DNA from: Planctomycetota bacterium
GTDB taxonomy: Bacteria > Planctomycetota > Phycisphaerae > Sedimentisphaerales > Anaerohalosphaeraceae
DNA: 8,576 nt
Assembly (NCBI GenBank): GCA_003644175.1
Contig: QNBS01000081.1
Coordinates: forward strand, 1 to 8,576
Reading direction: 5' to 3'
Shown: in pieces, positions 1 through 5,666 of the stretch
How the letters are laid out: the number at the start of each line of letters is the position of its first letter
Numbering within the stretch: the first letter of the stretch is position 1
Made by a program: the position numbers and the translations under genes
Notes under the pieces: model-generated
Seen by the model: only the letters and a program-made list of their open reading frames with translations
Told to the model about the DNA's origin: nothing
Database searches by the model: none

Positions 1-52
1 CCAAAATCTAATCTAAAACCTTATTTTGACGCGACAGAAGCCGTTTGAACAT

Positions 53-109
53 TTGGATTTTGGTATTTAGTGCTTGTTTCGTATTTCGGATTTAGTGCTT
101 CGTATTTGG
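53..109. repeat. AT-rich degenerate direct repeat in the non-coding tail after fliR
   Basis: ATTTAGTGCTT occurs at 65-75 and 90-100 (period 25) and TTCGTATTT at 78-86 and 99-107, with related ATTTGGATTT/ATTTCGGATTT pieces around them. The stretch has stop codons in all useful minus-strand frames and no protein likeness. Similar 'atttagtgcttcg' low-complexity repeats are, from memory, scattered between genes in some Phycisphaerae genomes. The rest of 1-186 holds only the hairpin at 146-168 and a perfect CCCTTAAGGG palindrome at 118-127. Confidence 0.5.
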
Positions 110-145
110 GCAACAGGCCCTTAAGGGTATTCGTGCGACGTCGTG

Positions 146-168
146 CTGCATTGCCCGTTGCAAAGCAG
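146..168 (-). other. Hairpin downstream of fliR
   Basis: CTGCATTGC (146-154) and GCAAAGCAG (160-168) form a nine-base stem with one central mismatch and a five-base loop, starting about 20 bases after the fliR stop. No T-run follows on the minus strand, so it is not a classic intrinsic terminator, but it may mark or protect the 3' end of the transcript. Confidence 0.35.
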
Positions 169-186
169 TCAATAATCGCCGCCCCC

Positions 187-939
187 TCACAGAGGCAGCA
201 GTTTGCCTATCAAGTCAGAGAACTCGGCCACGAACTGATTGATAAACGGCAAAAACATTCCCATCATCAGCAAGCCTAAGCCCACACGCAGCGGCATACT
301 GATAAACAGAATATTCATATCCGGCATTATGCGTGCAAATACAGCCAACACAACCAGCAACACCAAAAACGCCGCCAACATCGGTGCAGCCAGTCTCAGA
401 CATGCGACAAACATTGTCGAACCAGCTTTAACCGTTCCGCCGACCAGCAATGGCACAGTGGGAATACTGCCGGCGGGGAATGTCTCATAGCTTCGCGACA
501 TGATCAGCAGAAACAAATGGTGGCCGTTTGCACTCAGAAATAAAAGTATGAATATCAGTTCAATAAGCACGCCAAGCGGCTGGACCCTCTCGCCCGTCAA
601 CGGGTCCAGGGTCTGGGCCATCGCAAGGCCCATCTGTCTTTCAATAATCCGACCGCTGAGCTTGACCGCCGAAAATATGAGCACAACTATCAAACCGAGA
701 GCAAAACCGTAAAGTGCTTCGGCGCTTATCAGCAGTATTGCTTCCAATAAGGAGGTTTGTTCGGAATTGACAGCGGACGGAGCAGCCATCGAAAAAAAGA
801 CCGAAAGCAACATGACAATCGAAACTTTGACTCTGACCGGAATGGTCCTCCAGCTGAAGACGGGCGCCGCCAGAAAAAATGCCGACATCCTTGTCAGCAC
901 CAGCACAAATCCGAGCAGCTTTGTGATCATCAGTTCCAT
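187..939 (-). CDS. fliR: Flagellar biosynthesis protein FliR (export gate)
   Basis: FliR is the single-copy subunit that closes the FliP-Q-R gate and contacts FlhB. The 250-residue product is almost wholly hydrophobic, with about six membrane helices. Recognisable family blocks are RMSAFFLAAPVF near the N-terminus, IERQMGLAMAQTLDPLTGE in the middle (about 99-117), and the C-terminal segment VFARIMPDMNILFISMPLRV (about 200-219). The length is normal, and the end (GKLLPL then TGA) looks complete. It starts 6 bases after fliQ; a second Met lies three codons in. There is no fusion to FlhB, which some bacteria have, and no gene follows it in the remaining 186 bases. Confidence 0.97.
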   Translation of the reverse strand: MELMITKLLGFVLVLTRMSAFFLAAPVFSWRTIPVRVKVSIVMLLSVFFSMAAPSAVNSEQTSLLEAILLISAEALYGFALGLIVVLIFSAVKLSGRIIERQMGLAMAQTLDPLTGERVQPLGVLIELIFILLFLSANGHHLFLLIMSRSYETFPAGSIPTVPLLVGGTVKAGSTMFVACLRLAAPMLAAFLVLLVVLAVFARIMPDMNILFISMPLRVGLGLLMMGMFLPFINQFVAEFSDLIGKLLPL

Positions 940-945
940 GAACGG

Positions 946-1212
946 CTACCCGATATTTTGAATATGGCCGAAAATCTCAGTCGTAAACTTGAGCAGCACG
1001 CCAAGCATCCAGTTGCCGAAAAGCAGCGCGACAAACGCCACCGCCATAAGCTTGGGAACCACCGTCAAAGACATATCGCGTATGGAGGTGACCGCTTGAA
1101 ACAATGTGACCACCACGCCTACAACGACACACGTCAGCAGAATCGGCGCAGCCACAAGCAAGGCTGTCTCAATTGTTTGTTTCCCCAGAAACATGACAAA
1201 ATTACTGTCCAT
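946..1212 (-). CDS. fliQ: Flagellar biosynthesis protein FliQ (export gate)
   Basis: FliQ is the small two-helix subunit that wraps around the FliP/FliR gate. The 88-residue product (MDSNFVMFLG...) has helical hairpins at about 14-36 and 52-77, with the conserved block TLFQAVTSIRDMSLTVVPKL between them, exactly the FliQ pattern and usual length of 86-90. The same frame is open back to 1293, inside the end of fliP. That longer form would add 27 residues with no family match, so I place the start at the ATG 1212, which has a GGGGA ribosome-site-like stretch about 8-9 bases upstream. The stop TAG is 6 bases ahead of fliR. Confidence 0.96.
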   Translation of the reverse strand: MDSNFVMFLGKQTIETALLVAAPILLTCVVVGVVVTLFQAVTSIRDMSLTVVPKLMAVAFVALLFGNWMLGVLLKFTTEIFGHIQNIG

Positions 1213-1240
1213 TCGTACAATCCCCGTAAAAATACGTACT

Positions 1241-2029
1241 CTATTTGAAGCCCAGACTGAGACTCCGGGCCAACAATCCCCATCCATCGACAAGAATGAA
1301 TAATATCAGTTTGAAAGGCAGCGAAATCATTACCGGCGGCAACATCATCATACCGGCGCTAAGCAAAACACTGGCAATAACAAGATCGACCACCAGAAAT
1401 GGGATAAGCAAAAGACATCCTATTTCGAACGCTGTCCTAAACTCGCTGATAATAAACGCCGGAATCGCTATATGCAGCCCAATATCCTTTGGGCCGGACG
1501 GGGGTTCTATTTTGGCCATCTGCACAAAAAGAGCCAGATCGGATTCTCGGCACTGTCGAAGCATAAATTCCTTGATCGAATCGCCCGCCATACCGGCGGC
1601 GGTTTCGAAATCAATTTCATCGGCAAGGTAAGGCCCAATGCTGGTTTCGTTAATCCTCGAAAACGTGGGCGCCATCGTATACACCGTCAGAAACAATGCC
1701 AGCCCTATAATAGCAATAGTCGGAGGTATGGTTTGAGTACTCAGGGCCCGGCGTACAAAAGACAGTACTATGACTATTCGTGTAAAAGATGTCATCATCA
1801 CCAGAAGGCTCGGCAAAATCGCCAGCCCGCTAAAGATGATCACAAGTTTAACAGGCGTCGACCAGTCTTTGCCCTCAGCCCCCTGATCTGCGGCCGTTTT
1901 ATCGATGACCGTCATCAAGTCGCCGATACCTGGAAGCGAACCGCCTTTGGCCGGCGCCTCTGCACTGTCATTGTTTTGTCCGAAAGCCGAACAGACTGTT
2001 GACACAACAACAAGAGCCAAAAAGAGCAT
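1241..2029 (-). CDS. fliP: Flagellar biosynthesis protein FliP (export gate)
   Basis: FliP forms five of the subunits of the FliP5-Q4-R1 core gate of the flagellar export apparatus in the inner membrane. The 262-residue product has a probable cleavable signal peptide (about 1-18, ending CSAFGQ) and a periplasmic loop. Membrane helices lie at about 60-79 and 104-120, and in the last third from about 190. Family signatures are MMTSFTRIVIVLSFVRRAL (79-97), the IPAFIISEFRTAFEIGCLLL block (189-208), and GMMMLPPVMISLPFKLILF (226-244). Length matches FliP after allowing for the signal peptide. No alternative ATG, GTG or TTG lies in frame just upstream, and no clear ribosome site precedes the ATG, suggesting coupling to fliO. 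The TAG stop is 28 bases ahead of fliQ. Confidence 0.97.
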   Translation of the reverse strand: MLFLALVVVSTVCSAFGQNNDSAEAPAKGGSLPGIGDLMTVIDKTAADQGAEGKDWSTPVKLVIIFSGLAILPSLLVMMTSFTRIVIVLSFVRRALSTQTIPPTIAIIGLALFLTVYTMAPTFSRINETSIGPYLADEIDFETAAGMAGDSIKEFMLRQCRESDLALFVQMAKIEPPSGPKDIGLHIAIPAFIISEFRTAFEIGCLLLIPFLVVDLVIASVLLSAGMMMLPPVMISLPFKLILFILVDGWGLLARSLSLGFK

Positions 2030-2043
2030 GCCGGCTTTGGTCG

Positions 2044-2517
2044 TTAGTATTTTGGATTTGTTTCGGATTGAGCAACGCTCCCTAGGGTATTATTCTCTAT
2101 TTGACTTACCGGCGAATCCGCTTCAGACAACGCATCCGTCACATCCGCCAGCCTGGTGATATTTTCATTTGTGCCGCCTATGAGAAGCTGCCGATTGCCG
2201 ATTCTGACTAAATGCAGTGCTTTACGCGGGCCAAGGTGTACTGTTTCGACCACTCTGACCCTTTTGCCGGAAAGTTGCGTAAATCCCGGCAGAACCTTTC
2301 TTGACAGGTAAATCGCTGCTGCACCCAGAACAATGACCAGCAGAACCATCAGCATCATTCTGAAGAACAATTCGCCGGCGCCGCCGTCATCATTCGGGTC
2401 AAGCAGCGACCTTGCCCCCTCACCCGAACCGCCCGCCGCAGCGCATAGAGATGCTGCGCCGCTGCAAAACGCAACCGCCAACAAGAGCACAACGATTCTT
2501 TTCCCGGATAATCTCAT
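2044..2517 (-). CDS. fliO: Flagellar biosynthesis protein FliO
   Basis: FliO is a membrane scaffold that helps FliP assemble into the export gate. The 157-residue product has a probable signal peptide (about 1-28; basic MRLSGKR, hydrophobic core, Ala-rich end), a Gly/Asp-rich periplasmic stretch, and a TM at about 51-72. The cytoplasmic FliO domain (about 87-126) carries the signature RVVETVHLGPRKALHLVRIG followed by RQLLIGGTNENITRLADV. The C-terminal tail is polar and probably disordered. The presence of a signal peptide plus TM fits the long FliO type, not the short enteric type. It is the first gene after a 192-base gap with a candidate sigma-54 promoter, so it may head its own transcript. 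No Shine-Dalgarno sequence is seen before the ATG. The stop is 14 bases ahead of fliP. Confidence 0.92.
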   Translation of the reverse strand: MRLSGKRIVVLLLAVAFCSGAASLCAAAGGSGEGARSLLDPNDDGGAGELFFRMMLMVLLVIVLGAAAIYLSRKVLPGFTQLSGKRVRVVETVHLGPRKALHLVRIGNRQLLIGGTNENITRLADVTDALSEADSPVSQIENNTLGSVAQSETNPKY

Positions 2518-2553
2518 GTTATCAAATCACTACGTATAACTGTAACACTCAAC

Positions 2554-2570
2554 AGCAAATAGCGTGCCGA
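2554..2570 (-). promoter_or_regulatory. Candidate sigma-54 (RpoN) -24/-12 promoter upstream of fliO
   Basis: Read on the minus strand, 2570 to 2554 gives TCGGCACGCTATTTGCT. This contains GG (2568-2567), exactly ten bases, then GC (2556-2555), and it matches the sigma-54 consensus TGGCACG-N4-TTGCW at every position but the first T (here C). Placing GC at -13/-12 predicts a start at an A near 2543 and a 26-base leader to the fliO ATG. It lies in the only sizeable gap inside the cluster and points at fliO-P-Q-R. Sigma-54 commonly drives flagellar genes in several phyla. The match and spacing are seen directly; activity is inferred. Confidence 0.7.
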
Positions 2571-2612
2571 AACATCAAAACGGCCCGTAACGCCGTATGA
2601 GAGACGATTTCC

Positions 2613-2660
2613 GGACAGAGTTGGCGAAAGAATTGGACAAATGTCGAATAATTGGACAAA
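2613..2660. repeat. Direct/inverted repeat cluster, candidate activator binding site
   Basis: AATTGGACAAA occurs exactly twice, at 2631-2641 and 2650-2660, with a 19-base period (about two helical turns). Between them, TGTCGAA (2642-2648) forms an inverted half-site with the first copy (6 of 7 matching TTGGACA reversed), and a third GGACA lies at 2613-2617. Relative to the predicted start at 2543 the two full copies lie at about -88 to -117, where enhancer-binding activators of sigma-54 usually sit. Binding is inferred. The repeat could also be chance or a relic of a mobile repeat. Confidence 0.45.
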
Positions 2661-2708
2661 CCGACGGAGCCCGGTTTACAGGGACGCACGCAAACAGGGG
2701 GCTGTAAA
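2658..2708 (-). other. Two overlapping inverted repeats downstream of the second motB
   Basis: TTTACAG (2675-2681) pairs perfectly with CTGTAAA (2702-2708) across a 20-base loop that begins right after the motB-family stop. AAACCG (2658-2663) pairs perfectly with CGGTTT (2672-2677) across 8 bases. The two stems share bases 2675-2677, so they cannot both form fully. Neither is followed by a T-run on the minus strand, so a standard intrinsic terminator is not supported. RNA-end stabilisation or partial attenuation ahead of fliO is possible. Confidence 0.3.
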
Positions 2709-2709
2709 G

Positions 2710-3444
2710 TTAATCATTTCTCCTCAAAACCGCGATCAATATCTGTGATTCCTTGTAACCCAAACTGCCACGGGCGACCCAGCAGCCTCCGGACCCGGCT
2801 CCCCACGAATAAACGGGGCACCGGAGTTGCGAAGGCAAAATACTTTTCAGGAAATCCGCAACAGCCCGGGCGCGCTTTGCCGACAACATGTACCGCTCTT
2901 TTTCGGTCGGTTCGTCCTCCGCCAAACCCAGCACATAGAGTTTGACACCCGCCGATGCGCGATCCTGCTGCAGATTCATGGCGAACTCCGTCAGATATTT
3001 CTCCGCCCGTGCGTTTAACCGGGCCTGCCCCGGAGGAAAACTGATACCGGTTACTGAAAAAGCGGTTCTTTGGGCCACTATTTGAGAAGGCATCGTTTTC
3101 ATCGACTCAGCGACTTTTTTGAAAAGCCTTCGAATGTTTTCTTCATTGGCGTCTATGGTCCTGACAGAAAAAACCTCATCGGGATCATCTATATAATACG
3201 TGTCTTTAACATGGCCGAAGTCGGAAGCGACTTTCTTGCCCATAAGCATACCGAGTCCAAAACTGTTAATGTGTTTCACAAACGCATCTCGGCTCACATT
3301 GAACAGTTCAGGATCCTGCACACTTGCCAGCGACAGGAGCATAACAAAAAACGTCAGGAGCAGCGTCACCATATCTGAAAAGGTAACTATATACGCCGGG
3401 ACCTTAGGTGAACTTTCCTGTATTTCCTTAGCCTCACGAGTCAA
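2710..3444 (-). CDS. Second MotB-family stator protein (tandem paralogue)
   Basis: The 244-residue product has the MotB plan: a short polar N-terminus, then PAYIVTFSDMVTLLLTFFVM with the channel aspartate (Asp24) and one TM at about 19-41. A periplasmic linker follows (about 42-125), then an OmpA-like domain (about 126-241, starting FPPGQARLN). The peptidoglycan-contact Asp aligns to Glu176 and the contact Arg to Arg191, at the canonical 15-residue spacing, but the terminal NRR motif is lost (SQI). It differs clearly from the MotB just upstream, so this is an old duplication. The start is TTG, overlapping the previous gene as TTGA. An in-frame TAA directly before it, and no other usable start ahead of the TM, make TTG the only choice; GGAG lies 9 bases upstream. 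It may form a mixed MotB dimer or a second stator type, or act as an accessory stator protein in the place where fliL often sits. These roles are inferred. Confidence 0.88.
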   Translation of the reverse strand: MTREAKEIQESSPKVPAYIVTFSDMVTLLLTFFVMLLSLASVQDPELFNVSRDAFVKHINSFGLGMLMGKKVASDFGHVKDTYYIDDPDEVFSVRTIDANEENIRRLFKKVAESMKTMPSQIVAQRTAFSVTGISFPPGQARLNARAEKYLTEFAMNLQQDRASAGVKLYVLGLAEDEPTEKERYMLSAKRARAVADFLKSILPSQLRCPVYSWGAGSGGCWVARGSLGYKESQILIAVLRRND

Positions 3445-4154
3445 TTATAAATGCTCCGTTCCAGCAATACAATTTCAAGCATTCGTTCAGCCTGCGATGC
3501 TGCAGGATTCCGTTCGTTGCCGGCTGTGTTTTCCCGGGAATCGGTCTCGGCCACCGTACTTGCCGCCGAGATACTGAACTGCTGTTTGTCAAGAGCTTGT
3601 TTTGTCGTAAGATACTCCATCACGGCCCAGGCCCGCTCCAGACCCGAGCGCCCACTGCTCAGGGGCTCCGTTTGCCCGCTCTCACTGATGACAACTCTGT
3701 TAGGCGCTTCTTTCAGGAATGAGGCCATGGCGGCAAGAATTTTTTGACCCTGAAATGAAATTGTTGTTCCTTTACCCCAAAAGATCGTATCCGATGAGAT
3801 CAAAAATACCTTCCGGTTATGAAAGTTCGCGGGTTCTGTTTCTTCTTTTAAGTTGTCTTCGTCCCCTCTTGCCAAAGTAGGCTTCTCACTGCCCTTGTCA
3901 AGATCGGCGCCATATTGAACCAGTTCCATGGCGGTAAGCGCCTCACGCTCTCTGGACGTCTCAGAACTGAGAGAAGCCTGCTCACCGAAGATCACCATCG
4001 TCCTGAAAATATCTTGTTGCTCGTCGAACGATGAAAAGCTAAGGAGAAGCACAAAGAATGTCAACAGCAGCGTCATGCAATCGCTGAAAGTCACCATCCA
4101 TTCCGGCGCCCCGGCCGGTCCATCAGGTTCGGACTGCTTTCTCTTGCGCCCCAC
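3441..4154 (-). CDS. motB: Flagellar stator protein MotB (first of two tandem copies)
   Basis: MotB pairs with MotA and anchors the stator to peptidoglycan. The 237-residue product has a basic cytoplasmic N-terminus (GRKRKQ), then EWMVTFSDCMTLLLTFFVLL. That segment includes the channel aspartate (Asp25, equivalent to E. coli MotB D32) in a single TM at about 22-42. A charged periplasmic linker (about 43-115) precedes a divergent OmpA-like domain (about 122-232). In that domain the peptidoglycan-contact Asp of GHTD is Glu163 (in GQTE), the contact Arg is kept (Arg174 in LERAWAV), and the NRR motif near the end is degraded to ERM. The start is GTG, whose first base overlaps the motA TAG; only a weak AAGG lies upstream, so expression probably depends on coupling to motA. 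The stop overlaps the next start by 4 bases. Confidence 0.92.
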   Translation of the reverse strand: MGRKRKQSEPDGPAGAPEWMVTFSDCMTLLLTFFVLLLSFSSFDEQQDIFRTMVIFGEQASLSSETSREREALTAMELVQYGADLDKGSEKPTLARGDEDNLKEETEPANFHNRKVFLISSDTIFWGKGTTISFQGQKILAAMASFLKEAPNRVVISESGQTEPLSSGRSGLERAWAVMEYLTTKQALDKQQFSISAASTVAETDSRENTAGNERNPAASQAERMLEIVLLERSIYN

Positions 4155-4924
4155 TATATGTTGGCCTTTACTTCTTCACGTCTGCCCTGAGAAACAAACG
4201 CCTGCATCTTTTCCCGAACAGCGGTGGGGTTTTCACCTTGTGCTATGGCGCAGATGCCTTCCGTAATCATTTCCATCGCCGTCGCCTCGGCCTTGGAATA
4301 AATCCCTAACTTGCCCGCCAACGGAATAAAAACCAGATTTGCGGCAAACGCGCCATAAAAAGTGGTAATCAAGGCGGTCGCCATTCCTACGCCGATACCG
4401 CTCGGATCGCTTAAGTTTGAAAGCATCTGCACCAGGCCGATAAGCGTCCCTATCATCCCAAAGGCCGGAGCCGCGGCGCCCATGAATTCCAGTATTTGCT
4501 TGCCGGTTGCATGGCGCTCCTGGAGATATTGAATTTCAAGCGACATGAGGTCCCGCACTTCATCTCCGCTCTGTCCGTCCACAAGCATCTGCAAGCCCTT
4601 GACGAAAAACAGATCGTCCACTTTGGAAATCTCCTGCTCCAGAGCCAACGCCCCATCCCTCCTGTTGATAGCGGCATAATTGACCATCTTCTGGATCAAT
4701 TCCGATTGCGACGGCACCCTGGCGATTATCGTCTTCTTGATAATTGAGAATATCCCCAGAAACTGAGGCAATGAAAAATGTATCAGCGTGGCGCAAAGCA
4801 TCCCGCCTATGGTGATCCCGAGCGAGGGAAGATTGATGAACATCTTCGCCCCGGCGCCGACTGCAATAGCGCCCACTACAACTGTAAGACCCAGCAGTAT
4901 TCCTACTATTGTTGCAATATCCAC
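4154..4924 (-). CDS. motA: Flagellar stator ion-channel subunit MotA
   Basis: MotA forms the pentameric inner-membrane ring around MotB, conducts ions, and rotates against FliG. The 256-residue product has four membrane segments (about 1-22, 33-52, 148-170, 183-206). Between TM2 and TM3 is a large cytoplasmic loop carrying the charged FliG-contact motif INRRDGALALEQEI, with Arg88/89 and Glu96/98 in the positions of E. coli R90 and E98. The two channel prolines are present in GAAAPAFGMIGTLIGLV (P153) and LVFIPLAGKL (P201). The start is GTG, chosen for the strong AAGGAG 7 bases upstream, which lies in the end of the preceding gene. It fits the ~255-residue MotA class of spirochaetes and Firmicutes rather than the longer enteric form. 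Its TAG stop shares one base with the motB GTG. The coupling ion cannot be told from sequence by eye. Confidence 0.96.
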   Translation of the reverse strand: MDIATIVGILLGLTVVVGAIAVGAGAKMFINLPSLGITIGGMLCATLIHFSLPQFLGIFSIIKKTIIARVPSQSELIQKMVNYAAINRRDGALALEQEISKVDDLFFVKGLQMLVDGQSGDEVRDLMSLEIQYLQERHATGKQILEFMGAAAPAFGMIGTLIGLVQMLSNLSDPSGIGVGMATALITTFYGAFAANLVFIPLAGKLGIYSKAEATAMEMITEGICAIAQGENPTAVREKMQAFVSQGRREEVKANI

Positions 4925-4928
4925 CGAA

Positions 4929-5630
4929 TCACTCCTTCTCGATTACCTGCTTTAGTTTCCGGCAGAAATATGCCGAAGTTTCAGGCGACGTTTCAGCTAT
5001 TGAAGCCAATACTTTGGCTTTGGTTCTCTCGGTCATATAGTGCAGAATTTTCACGGCGTCATCGGAATTGCTGCTTTCAGGCTTGCCTATATCCGTCAAT
5101 ATATTGCCCGCGCTCGTCGAATCCATCTTGTCAAATGTGGCCGCTGTCGACATCAGGTTGGCTTTTTCGCTTAGTGCAATTTCAACCCTGCTTGCTTCCA
5201 GTTTGCTCCTGGCGTCCTTGAGCGCCGCGACGGTTGAAGCAAGTTCGATCCGCAGATTAGTAAACTCCTCAATATCCTTTTTTGCCGTGTCATGGGCTGT
5301 CAGCAGCCTCTGTTCACGCAACTCAAGATTCTTCAGCTTGAGATTGTACTCCTCGATTTTCTCTCGAACTTCATAAATAAGACTTTTGAGTTGCTTTTCG
5401 ATCATCGTTCTTTTCATCTTGCTGTCGACTGAAGCACCGGCGCTGCTTACGTCAATTTGAGGCAGCGTCAGTTTCAGGTCGTTCCGGCCGGCGACTGCCG
5501 TCGTTTGCCCGGCGTCGGGGGCGGCAACCGCCGGAGCAGGATTGGTGAGCCATGCCAGAACAAACATCCCGGCACAGCTTAATAGTCCGGCCGCCGCCGT
5601 TATTATTATCAGCTTCTTACTCACAAGCAT
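4929..5630 (-). CDS. MotE/YlxF-like single-TM coiled-coil flagellar protein
   Basis: The 233-residue product has one N-terminal membrane segment (about 7-28), a Pro/Ala-rich linker, and a long charged coiled coil (about 72-155). A C-terminal helical domain (about 160-228) resembles the MgtE intracellular-N/MotE fold, with the pattern TFDKMDSTSAGNIL ... AVKILHYMTERTKAKVLASI. In B. subtilis the related ylxF also sits directly after fliJ; alpha-proteobacterial MotE is a periplasmic stator chaperone. The topology (N-in, bulk outside) and the position just before motA suggest a role near the stator or basal body, but its function here is inferred. Coordinates use the ATG at 5630. The AAGGAG at 5633-5638 is only 2 bases from that ATG but 8 bases from an in-frame GTG at 5624, which may be the true start. 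It ends in TGA, 4 bases before motA, and its last codons carry the motA ribosome site. Confidence 0.8.
   Translation of the reverse strand: MLVSKKLIIITAAAGLLSCAGMFVLAWLTNPAPAVAAPDAGQTTAVAGRNDLKLTLPQIDVSSAGASVDSKMKRTMIEKQLKSLIYEVREKIEEYNLKLKNLELREQRLLTAHDTAKKDIEEFTNLRIELASTVAALKDARSKLEASRVEIALSEKANLMSTAATFDKMDSTSAGNILTDIGKPESSNSDDAVKILHYMTERTKAKVLASIAETSPETSAYFCRKLKQVIEKE
4932..4937 (-). promoter_or_regulatory. Strong ribosome binding site for motA
   Basis: AAGGAG, inside the last codons of the preceding gene, ends 7 bases before the motA GTG. It is the best Shine-Dalgarno match with proper spacing in the stator block and supports the GTG start. The two motB genes that follow have weaker sites. 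Confidence 0.7.
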
Positions 5631-5632
5631 GT

Positions 5633-5638
5633 CTCCTT
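5633..5638 (-). promoter_or_regulatory. Ribosome binding site that questions the MotE/YlxF-like start
   Basis: AAGGAG lies only 2 bases before the ATG at 5630 but 8 bases before the in-frame GTG at 5624. The spacing favours GTG, which would shorten the protein by two residues without touching the membrane segment. Confidence 0.55.
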
Positions 5639-5666
5639 ATTTGGCCGTTAACCATTTCGCAAAATC

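Noticed and set aside
118..127. The perfect palindrome CCCTTAAGGG after fliR.
   Set aside because: At ten bases with no loop and no T-run it is too short to call a terminator or an operator.
70..279. A 69-codon plus-strand frame at the left end.
   Set aside because: Its start lies in the AT-rich repeat and its end is antisense to fliR; there is no ribosome site and no family likeness.
757..1248. A 163-codon plus-strand open frame, and other long plus-strand frames opposite the fli genes.
   Set aside because: They are antisense to clear flagellar genes and have low-complexity His/Arg/Gln-rich compositions typical of shadow frames.
1213..1293. An N-terminal extension of FliQ by 27 residues, starting inside fliP.
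   Set aside because: The extra residues match nothing in FliQ, while the ATG at 1212 gives the normal 88-residue protein with a reasonable ribosome site.
2531..2560. A sigma-70-like promoter (TTGAGT or TTGCTG with TTATAC) before fliO.
   Set aside because: The spacing between the boxes is wrong (well under 16 bases), while the sigma-54 element overlapping it fits exactly.
2597..2707. A 36-codon plus-strand reading frame (starts MRDDFRTELAKELDK) in the gap between the second motB and fliO.
   Set aside because: It has no ribosome site and no family likeness, and it runs through the regulatory repeats on the strand opposite to every other gene. It reads somewhat protein-like, but a frame of this length is expected by chance.
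4436..4443. A plus-strand GCCGATAA that equals the -10 box of a sigma-28 flagellar promoter.
   Set aside because: It lies inside motA on the non-coding strand, has no TAAA box about 15 bases upstream, and leads to no gene.
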